A DNA stretch of 64,000 bases from Thalassobacter stenotrophicus. GTDB taxonomy: Bacteria; Pseudomonadota; Alphaproteobacteria; Rhodobacterales; Rhodobacteraceae. Positions 15,722 through 24,857 of this stretch are shown one piece after another (position 1 is the first letter of the stretch; each line of letters begins with the position of its first letter). The stretch covers positions 496,001 to 560,000 of the forward strand of contig NZ_CYRX01000033.1 of NCBI RefSeq assembly GCF_001458315.1, read 5' to 3'. A model generated the notes under the pieces. It searched no databases. It was not told the origin of the DNA and saw only the letters and a program-made list of their open reading frames with translations. Position numbers and translations under genes: made by a program.

Positions 15722-18514
15722 ATGAGCTTGTACACAGCCTACCTAGAAGAGATCGAAACGCGCAAAACCCAAGGTTTGCACCCCAAGCCGATTGATGACG
15801 GGGCGCTGACCTCTGAGATCATCGCGCAGATCAAAGATACCAGCAACGCGCACCGCGAAGCGTCGCTTGAGTTCTTTATCTACAACACGATCCCCGGCAC
15901 GACGCCCGCTGGCCGTCAAAAGGCTGACTTCCTCAAGGAAATCATTCTGGGTCAGGCGAACGTTCCCGAAATCACACCTACCTTCGCGTTTGAGCTGCTG
16001 TCGCACATGAAAGGCGGCCCTTCGGTTGAGGTTCTGCTGGATTTGGCGCTGGGTGATGACGCGGATATCGCGAGCCAAGCCGCCGAAGTCCTCAAGACCC
16101 AAGTGTTCCTTTACGAGGCGGACACCGACCGTCTGGCTGAGGCGTTTGCTGCAGGCAATGCCGTCGCCAAAGACATCCTCGAAAGCTACTCAGACGCTGA
16201 GTTCTTCACCAAGGTGTCGGACATCGACGAAGAGATCAAAGTCGTCACCTATATCGCGGCTGAGGGCGATATTTCGACCGACTTGCTGTCGCCTGGCAAC
16301 CAAGCGCACTCTCGCTCGGACCGTGAACTGCACGGTAAGTGCATGATTACCGAACGCGCGCAGCAAGAAATCGAAGCCCTCAAGATTCAGCACCCCGACA
16401 AGCGCGTGATGCTGATCGCGGAAAAGGGGACGATGGGTGTTGGGTCCTCACGGATGTCGGGCGTGAACAACGTCGCACTGTGGACCGGCAAAAAGGCCAG
16501 CCCCTACATTCCGTTCGTGAACTATGCGCCCATCGTGGCAGGTACCAACGGGATTTCGCCGATCTTTTTGACGACCGTCGGCGTGACCGGTGGTATCGGT
16601 GTCGACCTGAAAAACTGGGTCAAAAAGGTTGATCAAGACGGCAACCCCATCCTGAACAACGACGGCAACCCTGTGTTGGAGCAGCGCTATTCGGTGGAAA
16701 CCGGCACCGTCCTGACGATCAACACCAAGGAAAAGAAACTGTTCTCTGAGGATGGTTCCGAAGAGTTGGTCGACATGGCCGACAGCTTCACGCCGCAAAA
16801 GGTTGAGTTCATGAAGGCCGGTGGCTCCTACGCTATCGTGTTCGGCAAAAAGCTCCAGACATTTGCGTGCGAAACGCTGGGCATTCCGCTGAAATCCGCC
16901 TTTGCACCGTCCAAAGAAATCTCGCACGAGGGCCAAGGCCTGACCGCTGTTGAGAAAATCTTTAACCGCAATGCTGTTGGTGTGGCTTCTGATACGCCCC
17001 TGCACGCGGGATCGGACGTTCGGGTCAACGTCAACATCGTCGGCTCGCAGGACACCACCGGCCTGATGACCAGCCAAGAGCTGGAGGCCATGGCGGCAAC
17101 GGTTCTGTCGCCCAAGGTTGACGGCGCGTACCAGTCCGGGTGCCACACCGCTTCGGTTTGGGACCTCAAGGCGCAGGCCAACACGCCCCGCCTGATGGCA
17201 TTCATGCACAAGTTCGGCCTTGTGACGGCACGTGACCCCAAGGGCGTCTATCACGCGATGACGGACGTGATCCACAAGGTGCTGAACGACATCACCGTGG
17301 ACGATTGGGCCATCATCATCGGCGGCGACAGCCATACGCGGATGTCCAAGGGCGTGGCCTTTGGTGCGGACTCCGGTACGGTTGCACTGGCACTGGCCAC
17401 GGGTGAGGCGACAATGCCCATCCCAGAGTCGGTCAAAGTGACCTTCAAGGGCCAAATGGCCCCACACATGGATTTCCGCGATGTGGTCCACGCGACCCAG
17501 TTGCAGATGCTGGAACAGTTCGGCGACAACGTCTTCCAAGGGCGCATCATCGAAGTGCACATCGGCACATTGCTGGCCGACCAAGCGTTCACGTTCACCG
17601 ATTGGACCGCAGAGATGAAGGCCAAAGCCTCGATCTGTATCTCTGAGGATGAGACGCTGATCGAAAGCCTTGAGATCGCTAAGTCGCGGATCCAGATCAT
17701 GATCGACAAGGGTATGGAAAACGATGCCAAGATGTTGACCGGCCTGATCGCGATTGCCGACAAGCGGATTGCGGAAATCCGGTCCGGCGAAAAGCCCGCG
17801 CTGACGCCAGACGCTAACGCCAAGTACTTCGCCGAAGTCGTGGTCGATCTGGATGCCATCAATGAGCCGATGATCGCAGACCCTGACGTGCGCAACGCCG
17901 ATGTGTCCAAGCGCTACACCCACGACACGATCCGTCCAATTTCGTACTACGGTGCGGAAAAGAAAGTGGATTTGGGCTTTGTTGGTTCGTGCATGGTGCA
18001 CAAGGGCGACGTCAAGATCGTGGCGCAAATGCTCCGTAATCTTGAGAAATCCACCGGCAGCGTTGAGTTCAAGGCGCCACTGGTTCTGGCCGCACCGACC
18101 TACAACATCATTGATGAGTTGAAGGCCGAGGGTGACTGGGAAGTGCTGCAAAAGTACTCAGGCTTTGAGTTCGACGACAACGCGCCCAAAGAAAAGGCGC
18201 GGACCGAGTATGAGAACATTCTCTATCTTGAGCGCCCCGGCTGTAACCTGTGCATGGGCAACCAAGAGAAAGCGGCCAAGGGTGATACGGTGCTGGCGAC
18301 GTCCACACGTCTGTTCAAAGGCCGTGTGGTTGAGGATGCAGGCGACAAAGCGGGTGAGAGCCTGCTGGCCTCCACGCCGGTTGTCGTGCTGTCCGCAATT
18401 TTGGGGCGCACCCCCACGGTTGAGGAATACAAAACCGCTGTCGAGGGCATCGACCTGACCAAGTTCGCGCCCCCCAAGGCCGAAGGAATGGCGAGCCTGT
18501 CCGCGCACTACTAA
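15722..18514 (+). CDS. acnB: Bifunctional aconitate hydratase 2 / 2-methylisocitrate dehydratase (AcnB)
   Basis: A 930-residue AcnB-type aconitase that isomerises citrate to isocitrate in the TCA cycle and can dehydrate 2-methylisocitrate. The N-terminal HEAT-like domain (1-160) is visible as LYTAYLEEIETRK and TPTFAFELLSHMKGGPSVEVL. The 4Fe-4S cluster cysteines are in YQSGCHTASVWD and RPGCNLCMGNQ. GGDSHTRMSKGVAFGADSG is an active-site block. The length fits the alphaproteobacterial form, with an insert around 315-360 relative to E. coli. It is monocistronic, closed by a strong terminator at 18538. A second, unrelated-type aconitase gene (acnA) lies at 45257. Confidence 0.97.
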   Translation: MSLYTAYLEEIETRKTQGLHPKPIDDGALTSEIIAQIKDTSNAHREASLEFFIYNTIPGTTPAGRQKADFLKEIILGQANVPEITPTFAFELLSHMKGGPSVEVLLDLALGDDADIASQAAEVLKTQVFLYEADTDRLAEAFAAGNAVAKDILESYSDAEFFTKVSDIDEEIKVVTYIAAEGDISTDLLSPGNQAHSRSDRELHGKCMITERAQQEIEALKIQHPDKRVMLIAEKGTMGVGSSRMSGVNNVALWTGKKASPYIPFVNYAPIVAGTNGISPIFLTTVGVTGGIGVDLKNWVKKVDQDGNPILNNDGNPVLEQRYSVETGTVLTINTKEKKLFSEDGSEELVDMADSFTPQKVEFMKAGGSYAIVFGKKLQTFACETLGIPLKSAFAPSKEISHEGQGLTAVEKIFNRNAVGVASDTPLHAGSDVRVNVNIVGSQDTTGLMTSQELEAMAATVLSPKVDGAYQSGCHTASVWDLKAQANTPRLMAFMHKFGLVTARDPKGVYHAMTDVIHKVLNDITVDDWAIIIGGDSHTRMSKGVAFGADSGTVALALATGEATMPIPESVKVTFKGQMAPHMDFRDVVHATQLQMLEQFGDNVFQGRIIEVHIGTLLADQAFTFTDWTAEMKAKASICISEDETLIESLEIAKSRIQIMIDKGMENDAKMLTGLIAIADKRIAEIRSGEKPALTPDANAKYFAEVVVDLDAINEPMIADPDVRNADVSKRYTHDTIRPISYYGAEKKVDLGFVGSCMVHKGDVKIVAQMLRNLEKSTGSVEFKAPLVLAAPTYNIIDELKAEGDWEVLQKYSGFEFDDNAPKEKARTEYENILYLERPGCNLCMGNQEKAAKGDTVLATSTRLFKGRVVEDAGDKAGESLLASTPVVVLSAILGRTPTVEEYKTAVEGIDLTKFAPPKAEGMASLSAHY

Positions 18515-18537
18515 GCCGCACTCGCTTTGCAAATAGG

Positions 18538-18569
18538 GGGCCATCCGGGACAACCGGGTGGCCCTTTTT
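18538..18569 (+). terminator. Rho-independent terminator after acnB
   Basis: GGGCCATCCGG (18538-18548) pairs with CCGGGTGGCCC (18554-18564) with a single G-U wobble and a 5-base loop. Five T residues follow directly. The stem is 11 pairs long and GC-rich. Confidence 0.92.
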
Positions 18570-18647
18570 CGTTACTGGCGTTCGCTGTTGGGGGCGGCTT
18601 CCATATCGTGCAAAAGCGGCTAGGGTGCGGACAACCAAGGGGGGCAT

Positions 18648-19499
18648 ATGAACGATATCATTCTACTCGGCACCAAGGGTGGTCCCGCGATCCGGCAGGG
18701 CGGGGCACTGCCTACGGCGTCGTTGTTGCGGCTGGGCGGGCGGACTATTCTGATCGATTGTGCCATTGGCGCGGCCCGCAGCGCGGTTGAGGCGGGCGTG
18801 GGCCTGCTTGAGATTGACGATATCTTTATCACTCACCTGCATTCTGATCATGTGCTGGAATTGGGGCCGCTGATTTACACAGCTTGGACGACAGGGCTGC
18901 AACGGCAGATCACGGTCTATGGCCCGCCGGGAATTGCGGAATATTGGCAGGGGTTCATGGCCTCTCTGGCGTTTGACTATAAAATCCGTCTTGCGGATGA
19001 AGGGCGCCCACCGCTGCTGGATTTGATCAAGATTGAGACCTATACTGAGGGTGCTGTGATGCAGGACGACACGCTCAGCGTTGCGGCTTTGCGTGTAGAT
19101 CACCCGCCCGTCACGGACTGCTTTGCACTGCGGTTTACGGGTGCTGGCGCGACGGTCGTATTTTCCTCCGACACTTGTTATTTCCCACCGCTTGGCGCGT
19201 TCGCCAAAGGCGCGGACGTGTTGGTGCACGAGGCGATGTTGACCGATGGTGTTGAGGCTTTGATCAAGCGGACACCGGGGGCCAGCCGCCTGCGGGAGCA
19301 TCTTTATGCATCACATACGCGGGCCGAAGATGTGGGGCGGATCGCGACGGCAGCAGGCGTGGGGCATTTGGTGCTGAACCATTTGTTGCCAGCCGATGAT
19401 CCCAACTTTTCCGAGCGTGATTGGCATGCCGCGATCCAACCCACATGGGACGGCCCGCTCACCGTGGGGCGTGATGGTTTGTGCATCCCGCTTTCGTGA
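18648..19499 (+). CDS. MBL-fold metallo-hydrolase
   Basis: A 283-residue metallo-beta-lactamase superfamily protein. THLHSDHVLE at about residues 62-71 is the H-x-H-x-D-H zinc motif. Further ligands are likely in FSSDTCYFPPLG (Asp) and LNHLLPADDP (His). The arrangement resembles RNase Z / arylsulfatase-like hydrolases, with YASHTRAEDVGRIA before the last His. No signal peptide is evident. The substrate cannot be assigned from sequence. AAGGGGGG precedes the ATG. Confidence 0.85.
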   Translation: MNDIILLGTKGGPAIRQGGALPTASLLRLGGRTILIDCAIGAARSAVEAGVGLLEIDDIFITHLHSDHVLELGPLIYTAWTTGLQRQITVYGPPGIAEYWQGFMASLAFDYKIRLADEGRPPLLDLIKIETYTEGAVMQDDTLSVAALRVDHPPVTDCFALRFTGAGATVVFSSDTCYFPPLGAFAKGADVLVHEAMLTDGVEALIKRTPGASRLREHLYASHTRAEDVGRIATAAGVGHLVLNHLLPADDPNFSERDWHAAIQPTWDGPLTVGRDGLCIPLS

Positions 19500-19557
19500 C
19501 TGGCCATTCGCAAGCTTTTGCCCAAAACGGCGCGACTTGCAGATATTTGGCTCTAGG

Positions 19558-19572
19558 TTAACCATAGATTAA
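19558..19572. promoter_or_regulatory. Perfect CtrA-type box upstream of the Do protease gene
   Basis: TTAA-CCATAGA-TTAA at 19558-19572 matches the CtrA consensus TTAA-N7-TTAA exactly and contains the TTAACCAT half-site. It is 123 bases upstream of the chosen protease start and in an intergenic region, as expected for a promoter element. CtrA is a conserved alphaproteobacterial response regulator. Confidence 0.65.
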
Positions 19573-19579
19573 GAGACAT

Positions 19580-19595
19580 CTCACACTGTTGTGAG
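19580..19595. repeat. Perfect 6+6 inverted repeat next to the CtrA-type box
   Basis: CTCACA (19580-19585) and TGTGAG (19590-19595) form a perfect dyad with a CTGT spacer, starting 8 bases after the CtrA-type box. It may be an operator or a small hairpin in the 5' untranslated region of the protease gene. Confidence 0.5.
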
Positions 19596-19694
19596 AGGCG
19601 CGCTCTATTGAAAGCTCCGCCCGAGGCCCCGATATGCATCAGCACGGGCGCACCGGGTACGGGCCGCGCCGACAGGGTTCAGGAGGACGATCAT

Positions 19695-21161
19695 TTGACA
19701 CTTAAAACTACCGCACTCGCCCAGCCCGCTCAGACCCAGCCGACATGGCTGCGGGGCTTGTGGCTTTTGGTATTGGGCGTGGCACTGACGCTGGCGCAGG
19801 CGATAGCCGCGCAGGCCCGTGGCGCCCCTGACAGTTTTGCCGACCTTGTGGAGCAAGTCTCGGGCGCGGTGGTGAACATCACCACATCGACCACCGTGGA
19901 ACGCGGCACCGGGCCCCAAGTGCCGCGCGGCTCTCCGCTGGAGGATTTCTTTGAAGAATTCCGCAACCGACCCGGTCAACAGAACCGCCCCCAACGTCGG
20001 TCCTCGGCGCTTGGGTCCGGGTTCGTGATCTCAGAGGACGGGTATATCGTGACAAACAACCACGTCATTGAAGGCGCGGATGAGATCTTGATCGAGTTCT
20101 TTTCTGGTGCGGAACTGCCCGCCGAAGTGATCGGGACCGACCCCAACACCGACATCGCGGTACTTAAGGTGCAAAGCGATATCCCCCTGCCGTTTGTGCC
20201 CTTTGGGGATAGCGATGCGATGCGCGTGGGCGATTGGGTGATGGCGATGGGCAATCCGCTGGGCCAAGGGTTCTCGGTCAGCGCGGGTATCGTTTCTGCG
20301 CGGGAACGCGCGTTGTCGGGTACCTATGACGACTACATCCAGACCGACGCCGCGATTAACCGGGGCAACTCGGGTGGGCCGTTGTTCAACATGGATGGCG
20401 AGGTGATCGGCGTGAATACGGCGATCCTGTCGCCCAATGGTGGCTCCATCGGGATCGGCTTTGCGATGTCCGCAACCGTTGTGACCCGCGTCGTGGATCA
20501 ATTGCAGGAATTTGGCGAAACCCGTCGCGGCTGGTTGGGTGTCCGCATCCAAGACGTGGATGCGGAATTGGCCGAAGCGCTTGAGCTGGACGCCGTCCAA
20601 GGCGCGCTGATCACCGATGTGCCCCCCGGTCCCGCCCTTGAGGCAGGCTTGCAGGCGCGTGATGTGATCTTGTCCTACGAGGGTGAGACCGTTGAGGACA
20701 CGCGCGGTCTGGTGACGATGGTCGGCAACTCGGACGTTGGCGCGGTTGTACGCGTCGTGGTGTTCCGCGATGGCGGCACGCAGACGATCCTTGTGACGCT
20801 GGGCCGTCGTGAAGAAGCCGAACGTGCGGTGCCCGCTTCTGCCCCGGTTGAGGAAGTCCCGACCGAGCAAGAGTTGATGGGGCTGACCGTCGGAGTGCTC
20901 GATGACCAGTTGCGCGCTGAATTGGACCTGCCGGAGGCTGCATCGGGTCTTGTAGTCAAGGAAGTGGATGAGGCCAGCGAGGCCTTTGCCAAAGGCCTGC
21001 GGGTCGGTGACCTGATCACTGAGGCCGGCCAGACTGAAGTCAGCACTTTGGTCGAACTGGAGGAAAAGATCGCAGCGGCAAAAGCAGCGGGGCAAAAAAG
21101 CCTTCTGTTGCTGATCCGCCGCGGTGGTGATCCTCGGTTCGTAGCCCTGTCGCTGGGCTAA
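19695..21161 (+). CDS. Do/DegP-family periplasmic serine endoprotease
   Basis: A 488-residue HtrA-type protease that degrades or refolds damaged envelope proteins. The TTG at 19695 is chosen as start because AGGAGGA lies 7 bases upstream; another in-frame TTG at 19608 has no such site. A signal anchor is visible (WLRGLWLLVLGVALTLAQAIA, cleavage near AQA). The catalytic triad is His in TNNHVIEGADE, Asp in NTDIAVLKV and Ser in INRGNSGGPLFN. Two PDZ domains follow (about 270-360 and 395-485; RGWLGVRIQDVD, SGLVVKEVDEASEAF). A CtrA-type box lies upstream and a strong terminator downstream. Confidence 0.93.
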   Translation: MTLKTTALAQPAQTQPTWLRGLWLLVLGVALTLAQAIAAQARGAPDSFADLVEQVSGAVVNITTSTTVERGTGPQVPRGSPLEDFFEEFRNRPGQQNRPQRRSSALGSGFVISEDGYIVTNNHVIEGADEILIEFFSGAELPAEVIGTDPNTDIAVLKVQSDIPLPFVPFGDSDAMRVGDWVMAMGNPLGQGFSVSAGIVSARERALSGTYDDYIQTDAAINRGNSGGPLFNMDGEVIGVNTAILSPNGGSIGIGFAMSATVVTRVVDQLQEFGETRRGWLGVRIQDVDAELAEALELDAVQGALITDVPPGPALEAGLQARDVILSYEGETVEDTRGLVTMVGNSDVGAVVRVVVFRDGGTQTILVTLGRREEAERAVPASAPVEEVPTEQELMGLTVGVLDDQLRAELDLPEAASGLVVKEVDEASEAFAKGLRVGDLITEAGQTEVSTLVELEEKIAAAKAAGQKSLLLLIRRGGDPRFVALSLG

Positions 21162-21195
21162 GCCGCCGCCTTCGCGCAGCAGCATAAAGACAAAC

Positions 21196-21229
21196 GCCCC
21201 GGCCACCATCGTGTGAGCCGGGGCTTTTT
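21196..21229 (+). terminator. Rho-independent terminator after the Do protease gene
   Basis: GCCCCGGC (21196-21203) pairs perfectly with GCCGGGGC (21217-21224), followed by five T residues. It ends the rightward protease gene and lies only 8 bases before the stop codon of the convergent peptidoglycan-binding gene. Confidence 0.92.
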
Positions 21230-21236
21230 ATGCGCA

Positions 21237-21773
21237 CTAGGTGCTGTCGTCGCGGGGCACAGCCACAAGGCCCAGCGTTCGGGCAGCATCGATACTTAGC
21301 ACACCACTATCGGGCCCTTGGGGGCGTTGATAGGCGCGCACGGCAGCGCGGGTGGGCGCGTCATAGGTGCCGCTGATGGGGCCGTCATAGTACCCCCGTG
21401 CGGCCAAAGCACGTTGGAGCGTGGCAATGAACGCGGGGTCTTGGCCGAGCGCGCAGGGAATTTCAAACCAACGGTTCCCATCATCGACAATGCGCTGCCG
21501 GGTTCGGGTCCGATAGATTGGTGGCTGTGTGATCGTGCCCGCGCTGGAGATTTGGGCGGGCTGGATTAAAAGCCGCTCAGTGATGGTTTCGATGACAGCG
21601 GGCCGTGTGGTTTTGGACCAGCAGGCATCGGGGTTGGCCTGCGCGCGCAGCTCAGCGGGGGCTTTTGCGGCGGGGATAATGCTGGGTTCAGTTGTGTCCA
21701 ACGCGCCGCCGGGTGGCGCGCATGACGGGGCGAGGCAAAGCGCAATAAGGGCGGTGAAAATTCGGTGGGACAC
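21237..21773 (-). CDS. Peptidoglycan-binding-domain protein, putative lipoprotein
   Basis: The C-terminal third holds a PG_binding_1 repeat (FIATLQRALAARGYYDGPISG, then PTRAAVRAYQRPQG and LSIDAARTLGL). With the GTG at 21773 the protein starts VSHRIFTALIALCLAPSCAPP, which reads as a short lipoprotein signal with LAPSC as lipobox. The frame stays open to 21872, overlapping the dnaE2 remnant, but that extension has no signal peptide. No good RBS marks the start. An envelope protein that binds peptidoglycan is inferred. Confidence 0.72.
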   Translation of the reverse strand: MSHRIFTALIALCLAPSCAPPGGALDTTEPSIIPAAKAPAELRAQANPDACWSKTTRPAVIETITERLLIQPAQISSAGTITQPPIYRTRTRQRIVDDGNRWFEIPCALGQDPAFIATLQRALAARGYYDGPISGTYDAPTRAAVRAYQRPQGPDSGVLSIDAARTLGLVAVPRDDST

Positions 21774-21807
21774 TGCTGAGATCCGGTCTGAAGCCGTTTG
21801 GCCAAGA

Positions 21808-22624
<817 letters not shown>

Positions 22625-23386
22625 ATGGTGGCGGCGCCGCGTCCACACGCCCGCTTGTGGCGCGGTCTGGTGCGCGGCGTTTTGCTGGCCGCGAGCCTGT
22701 GGCCCGGCCTAGCGAATGCGCTAGAAATCACTGCGGCGCGCTATTCCGGCGCGACGCAGATCTATGGCCATCTTGTGCTGGGAAAGCCGCACAATTGGTC
22801 GACGCTTGATGTGACACTGTCAGATGGCCGCGTGACTAGCGTCATCTTGTCTGAGCGGGTGTTCGAAGACATAGCCCCGCGGTTGGCGGACATGGATGGT
22901 GACGGCAATCCCGAAATACTGACGGTTGAGGCGACGCCCGGGCAAGGCGCGCGTGCGGCGTTCTATGGTTTGGGTCCAGATGGGCAGCTTGGGCTGCGCG
23001 CGGCCACGCCTTACATCGGTACGGACAATCGCTGGCTTGCGCCTGTGGGCGTGGCCGATTTTGATGGCGACGGGGCTGTGGAATTTGCCTACGTTGACCG
23101 CCCTCATCTGGCAAAGACGCTGCGTGTGTGGCGCTGGAACTCAGCGCCGGATGGTGATGTGCGGCTGCAAGAACTGGCCATGGTGGGTGGGCTGACCAAT
23201 CACCGGATTGGTGAGGATTGGATCACCGGTGGTGTTCGCGATTGTGGCGATGGGCCCGAGATGGTGTTGGCGCGGGGCAATTGGGCCGGAATGGTCGCTG
23301 TGCGATTTATTGGTGGGTTTCGCTTGCGTGAATTAGGGGCTGACACCTCACGCATCGCGTTTGATCGGGCGCTGCGTTGTGACTGA
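22625..23386 (+). CDS. Secreted FG-GAP/VCBS-repeat protein
   Basis: A 253-residue protein with a signal peptide (LVRGVLLAASLWPGLANA, cleavage near residue 36). It has two calcium-type repeats with the D-x-D-G-D-G pattern: LADMDGDGNPEILTV and VADFDGDGAVEFAYV. These are FG-GAP/VCBS blades as found in short beta-propeller proteins. The start directly abuts the ferredoxin stop, so the two are probably co-transcribed. The role is unknown; the pairing with a ferredoxin gene does not reveal it. Confidence 0.82.
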   Translation: MVAAPRPHARLWRGLVRGVLLAASLWPGLANALEITAARYSGATQIYGHLVLGKPHNWSTLDVTLSDGRVTSVILSERVFEDIAPRLADMDGDGNPEILTVEATPGQGARAAFYGLGPDGQLGLRAATPYIGTDNRWLAPVGVADFDGDGAVEFAYVDRPHLAKTLRVWRWNSAPDGDVRLQELAMVGGLTNHRIGEDWITGGVRDCGDGPEMVLARGNWAGMVAVRFIGGFRLRELGADTSRIAFDRALRCD

Positions 23387-23424
23387 GCCCGTGGATGGAT
23401 ATTTGTGAACCAAAGAAGCTGGTC

Positions 23425-24801
23425 TTAGGGTTGTACGTCGTAGGGCAGGATATCGCGCCGGTTTGGGTCAAGTTGGAGGCGGCTTTCCAGCGGCGGGACG
23501 GACCGTTGATGGCAGCCTGCGCGGTTGCAGATGCGGCATGAAATTCCGATCGGTTCAAAGGGTGCACTGAGGTCCATTCCATCCGCGTACACGATGGATT
23601 TGGCGTGCACGACCTCACACCCGAGGCCGATCGCGAGGCGCCGTGTCGGGGCGGAGTAGCTGCCTCCGGATTTTGAGACATCGCGCGCGAGGCAGAAGTA
23701 TTTCACCCCGTCTGGGGTTTGTGCCAGTTGGCGCAGGAACTGACCGGGTGTTTCAAAGGCGCGGTGGACGTTCCAGAGGGGGCAGGCCCCGCCGTAACGT
23801 GCGAATTGGAGCCGTGTTGCAGAGTGGCGTTTGGTGATTGTGCCTGCCTGATCAACACGGACAAAGAAGAATGGCACGCCTTTGGCGCCGGGGCGTTGGA
23901 GGGTTGATAGTCTGTGGGCGACCTGTTCCAGAGATGCGTTGAAGCGGTGGGCGAGCAACTCTAGGTCGTGACGGACGTCTTCTGCGGCGGCCTTGAAGCG
24001 GGCGTAGGGCATAAGTGCCGCTCCTGCGAAATAGTTCGCGAGGCCTACTTTGGCGATATCGCGGGCCTGCCCTGAGAGGCGTGCGAGATCGAGAGTTGCC
24101 TCAAGGATTGGGTCCTTTTCGATGAGTGCGAACTGGTGAAGCATCTGGAACAGTTGCGTCGATTCCGGGCTTTGGGCTGAGACGGTCAGAACGTTGCCCT
24201 CAAACCTACGGACTGGTCCATCGGCGACTTCGACGGTGACGCCGCGGGCGCGCAGGGCAGCTGCGAGCGCCTTTTTCACATCACCGCCCTCGCGTTCGAC
24301 AAAGTTTTCAGCGTTGCGGTCGACGGCGTCGATGTAATTGTCGCAGTAGTGGAAGAAGTCGCGTACTTCTTCCCACGGGCTTTGGCCGACGCCTTCACCG
24401 GCGGAGCCAAGGGCCTCATCCATGGAGGCGAGGCGTTCATTGCTTTGACGGTAGGCGCGGTGCAGTTCCAGGAACGCGCGCGCGAGGCCTGGGGCGTTGG
24501 ATGCGGTTAGCCGTAGGTCCGCAAGAGGTGGCGGGTCTGAGAATACCGGATCGGCCAATGCCTCGCGCATATCGGTCACGACCCGCTCTGCATCGCCCTC
24601 AGACAACTCCGTGACGTCGAAGCCAAATTCGCCCGCGAGGGCAAGCACTACCCGTGTGGATACGGGCCGGTTGTTGTTTTCCATCTGGTTCAAATAGGGG
24701 AGCGAGACGCCGAGTTTTCGGGCGAAGTCAGTTTGGTTGAGAGACAGGCGGCCCCGGACTTCGCGCAGCTTTGCACCGGCATATAATTTGCGCTGGCTCA
24801 T
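23425..24801 (-). CDS. pccR: PccR-type short-chain fatty acyl-CoA regulator (ScfR family)
   Basis: A 458-residue regulator. Residues 8-65 are an XRE-type helix-turn-helix (KLREVRGRLSLNQTDFARKL, VSLPYLNQMENNNRPV). The middle part is the IrrE-like ScfR domain. The C-terminus carries the Cys motif CRICNRAGCHQRS. This layout is that of ScfR proteins; in Rhodobacter sphaeroides the member PccR controls propionyl-CoA carboxylase. The neighbouring pccB gene and TTTGCAAA-type sites upstream of both genes support the PccR assignment. Sites directly upstream of its own start suggest autoregulation. It lies downstream of an MFS gene on the same strand. Confidence 0.88.
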   Translation of the reverse strand: MSQRKLYAGAKLREVRGRLSLNQTDFARKLGVSLPYLNQMENNNRPVSTRVVLALAGEFGFDVTELSEGDAERVVTDMREALADPVFSDPPPLADLRLTASNAPGLARAFLELHRAYRQSNERLASMDEALGSAGEGVGQSPWEEVRDFFHYCDNYIDAVDRNAENFVEREGGDVKKALAAALRARGVTVEVADGPVRRFEGNVLTVSAQSPESTQLFQMLHQFALIEKDPILEATLDLARLSGQARDIAKVGLANYFAGAALMPYARFKAAAEDVRHDLELLAHRFNASLEQVAHRLSTLQRPGAKGVPFFFVRVDQAGTITKRHSATRLQFARYGGACPLWNVHRAFETPGQFLRQLAQTPDGVKYFCLARDVSKSGGSYSAPTRRLAIGLGCEVVHAKSIVYADGMDLSAPFEPIGISCRICNRAGCHQRSVPPLESRLQLDPNRRDILPYDVQP

Positions 24802-24812
24802 GGTTGCTCTCC

Positions 24813-24851
24813 TTTGCAGATTTGCAGCGTGATTTTACGCGGCTTTGCAAA
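24813..24851. promoter_or_regulatory. TTTGCAAA-type operator cluster upstream of pccR
   Basis: TTTGCAG at 24813-24819 and 24821-24827 form an 8-base-period direct repeat, and a perfect TTTGCAAA lies at 24844-24851. All fall in the 56 bases between the MFS stop and the pccR start. The half-site matches the motif I recall for PccR. Autoregulation of pccR is inferred. Confidence 0.7.
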
Positions 24852-24857
24852 GGGGCG

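Noticed and set aside
16448-18151. A 567-codon minus-strand open frame
   Set aside because: It lies fully antisense to acnB, whose motifs are complete, and its composition is that of a reverse-complement shadow of a GC-rich gene.
18526-18533. A TTTGCAAA octamer after acnB
   Set aside because: It is single, lies downstream of the acnB stop beside a terminator, and has no partner half-site, so it is not called as a PccR-type operator.
20031-21209. A 392-codon minus-strand open frame
   Set aside because: It is antisense to the Do protease gene and rich in His/Asp/Gln, a typical shadow.
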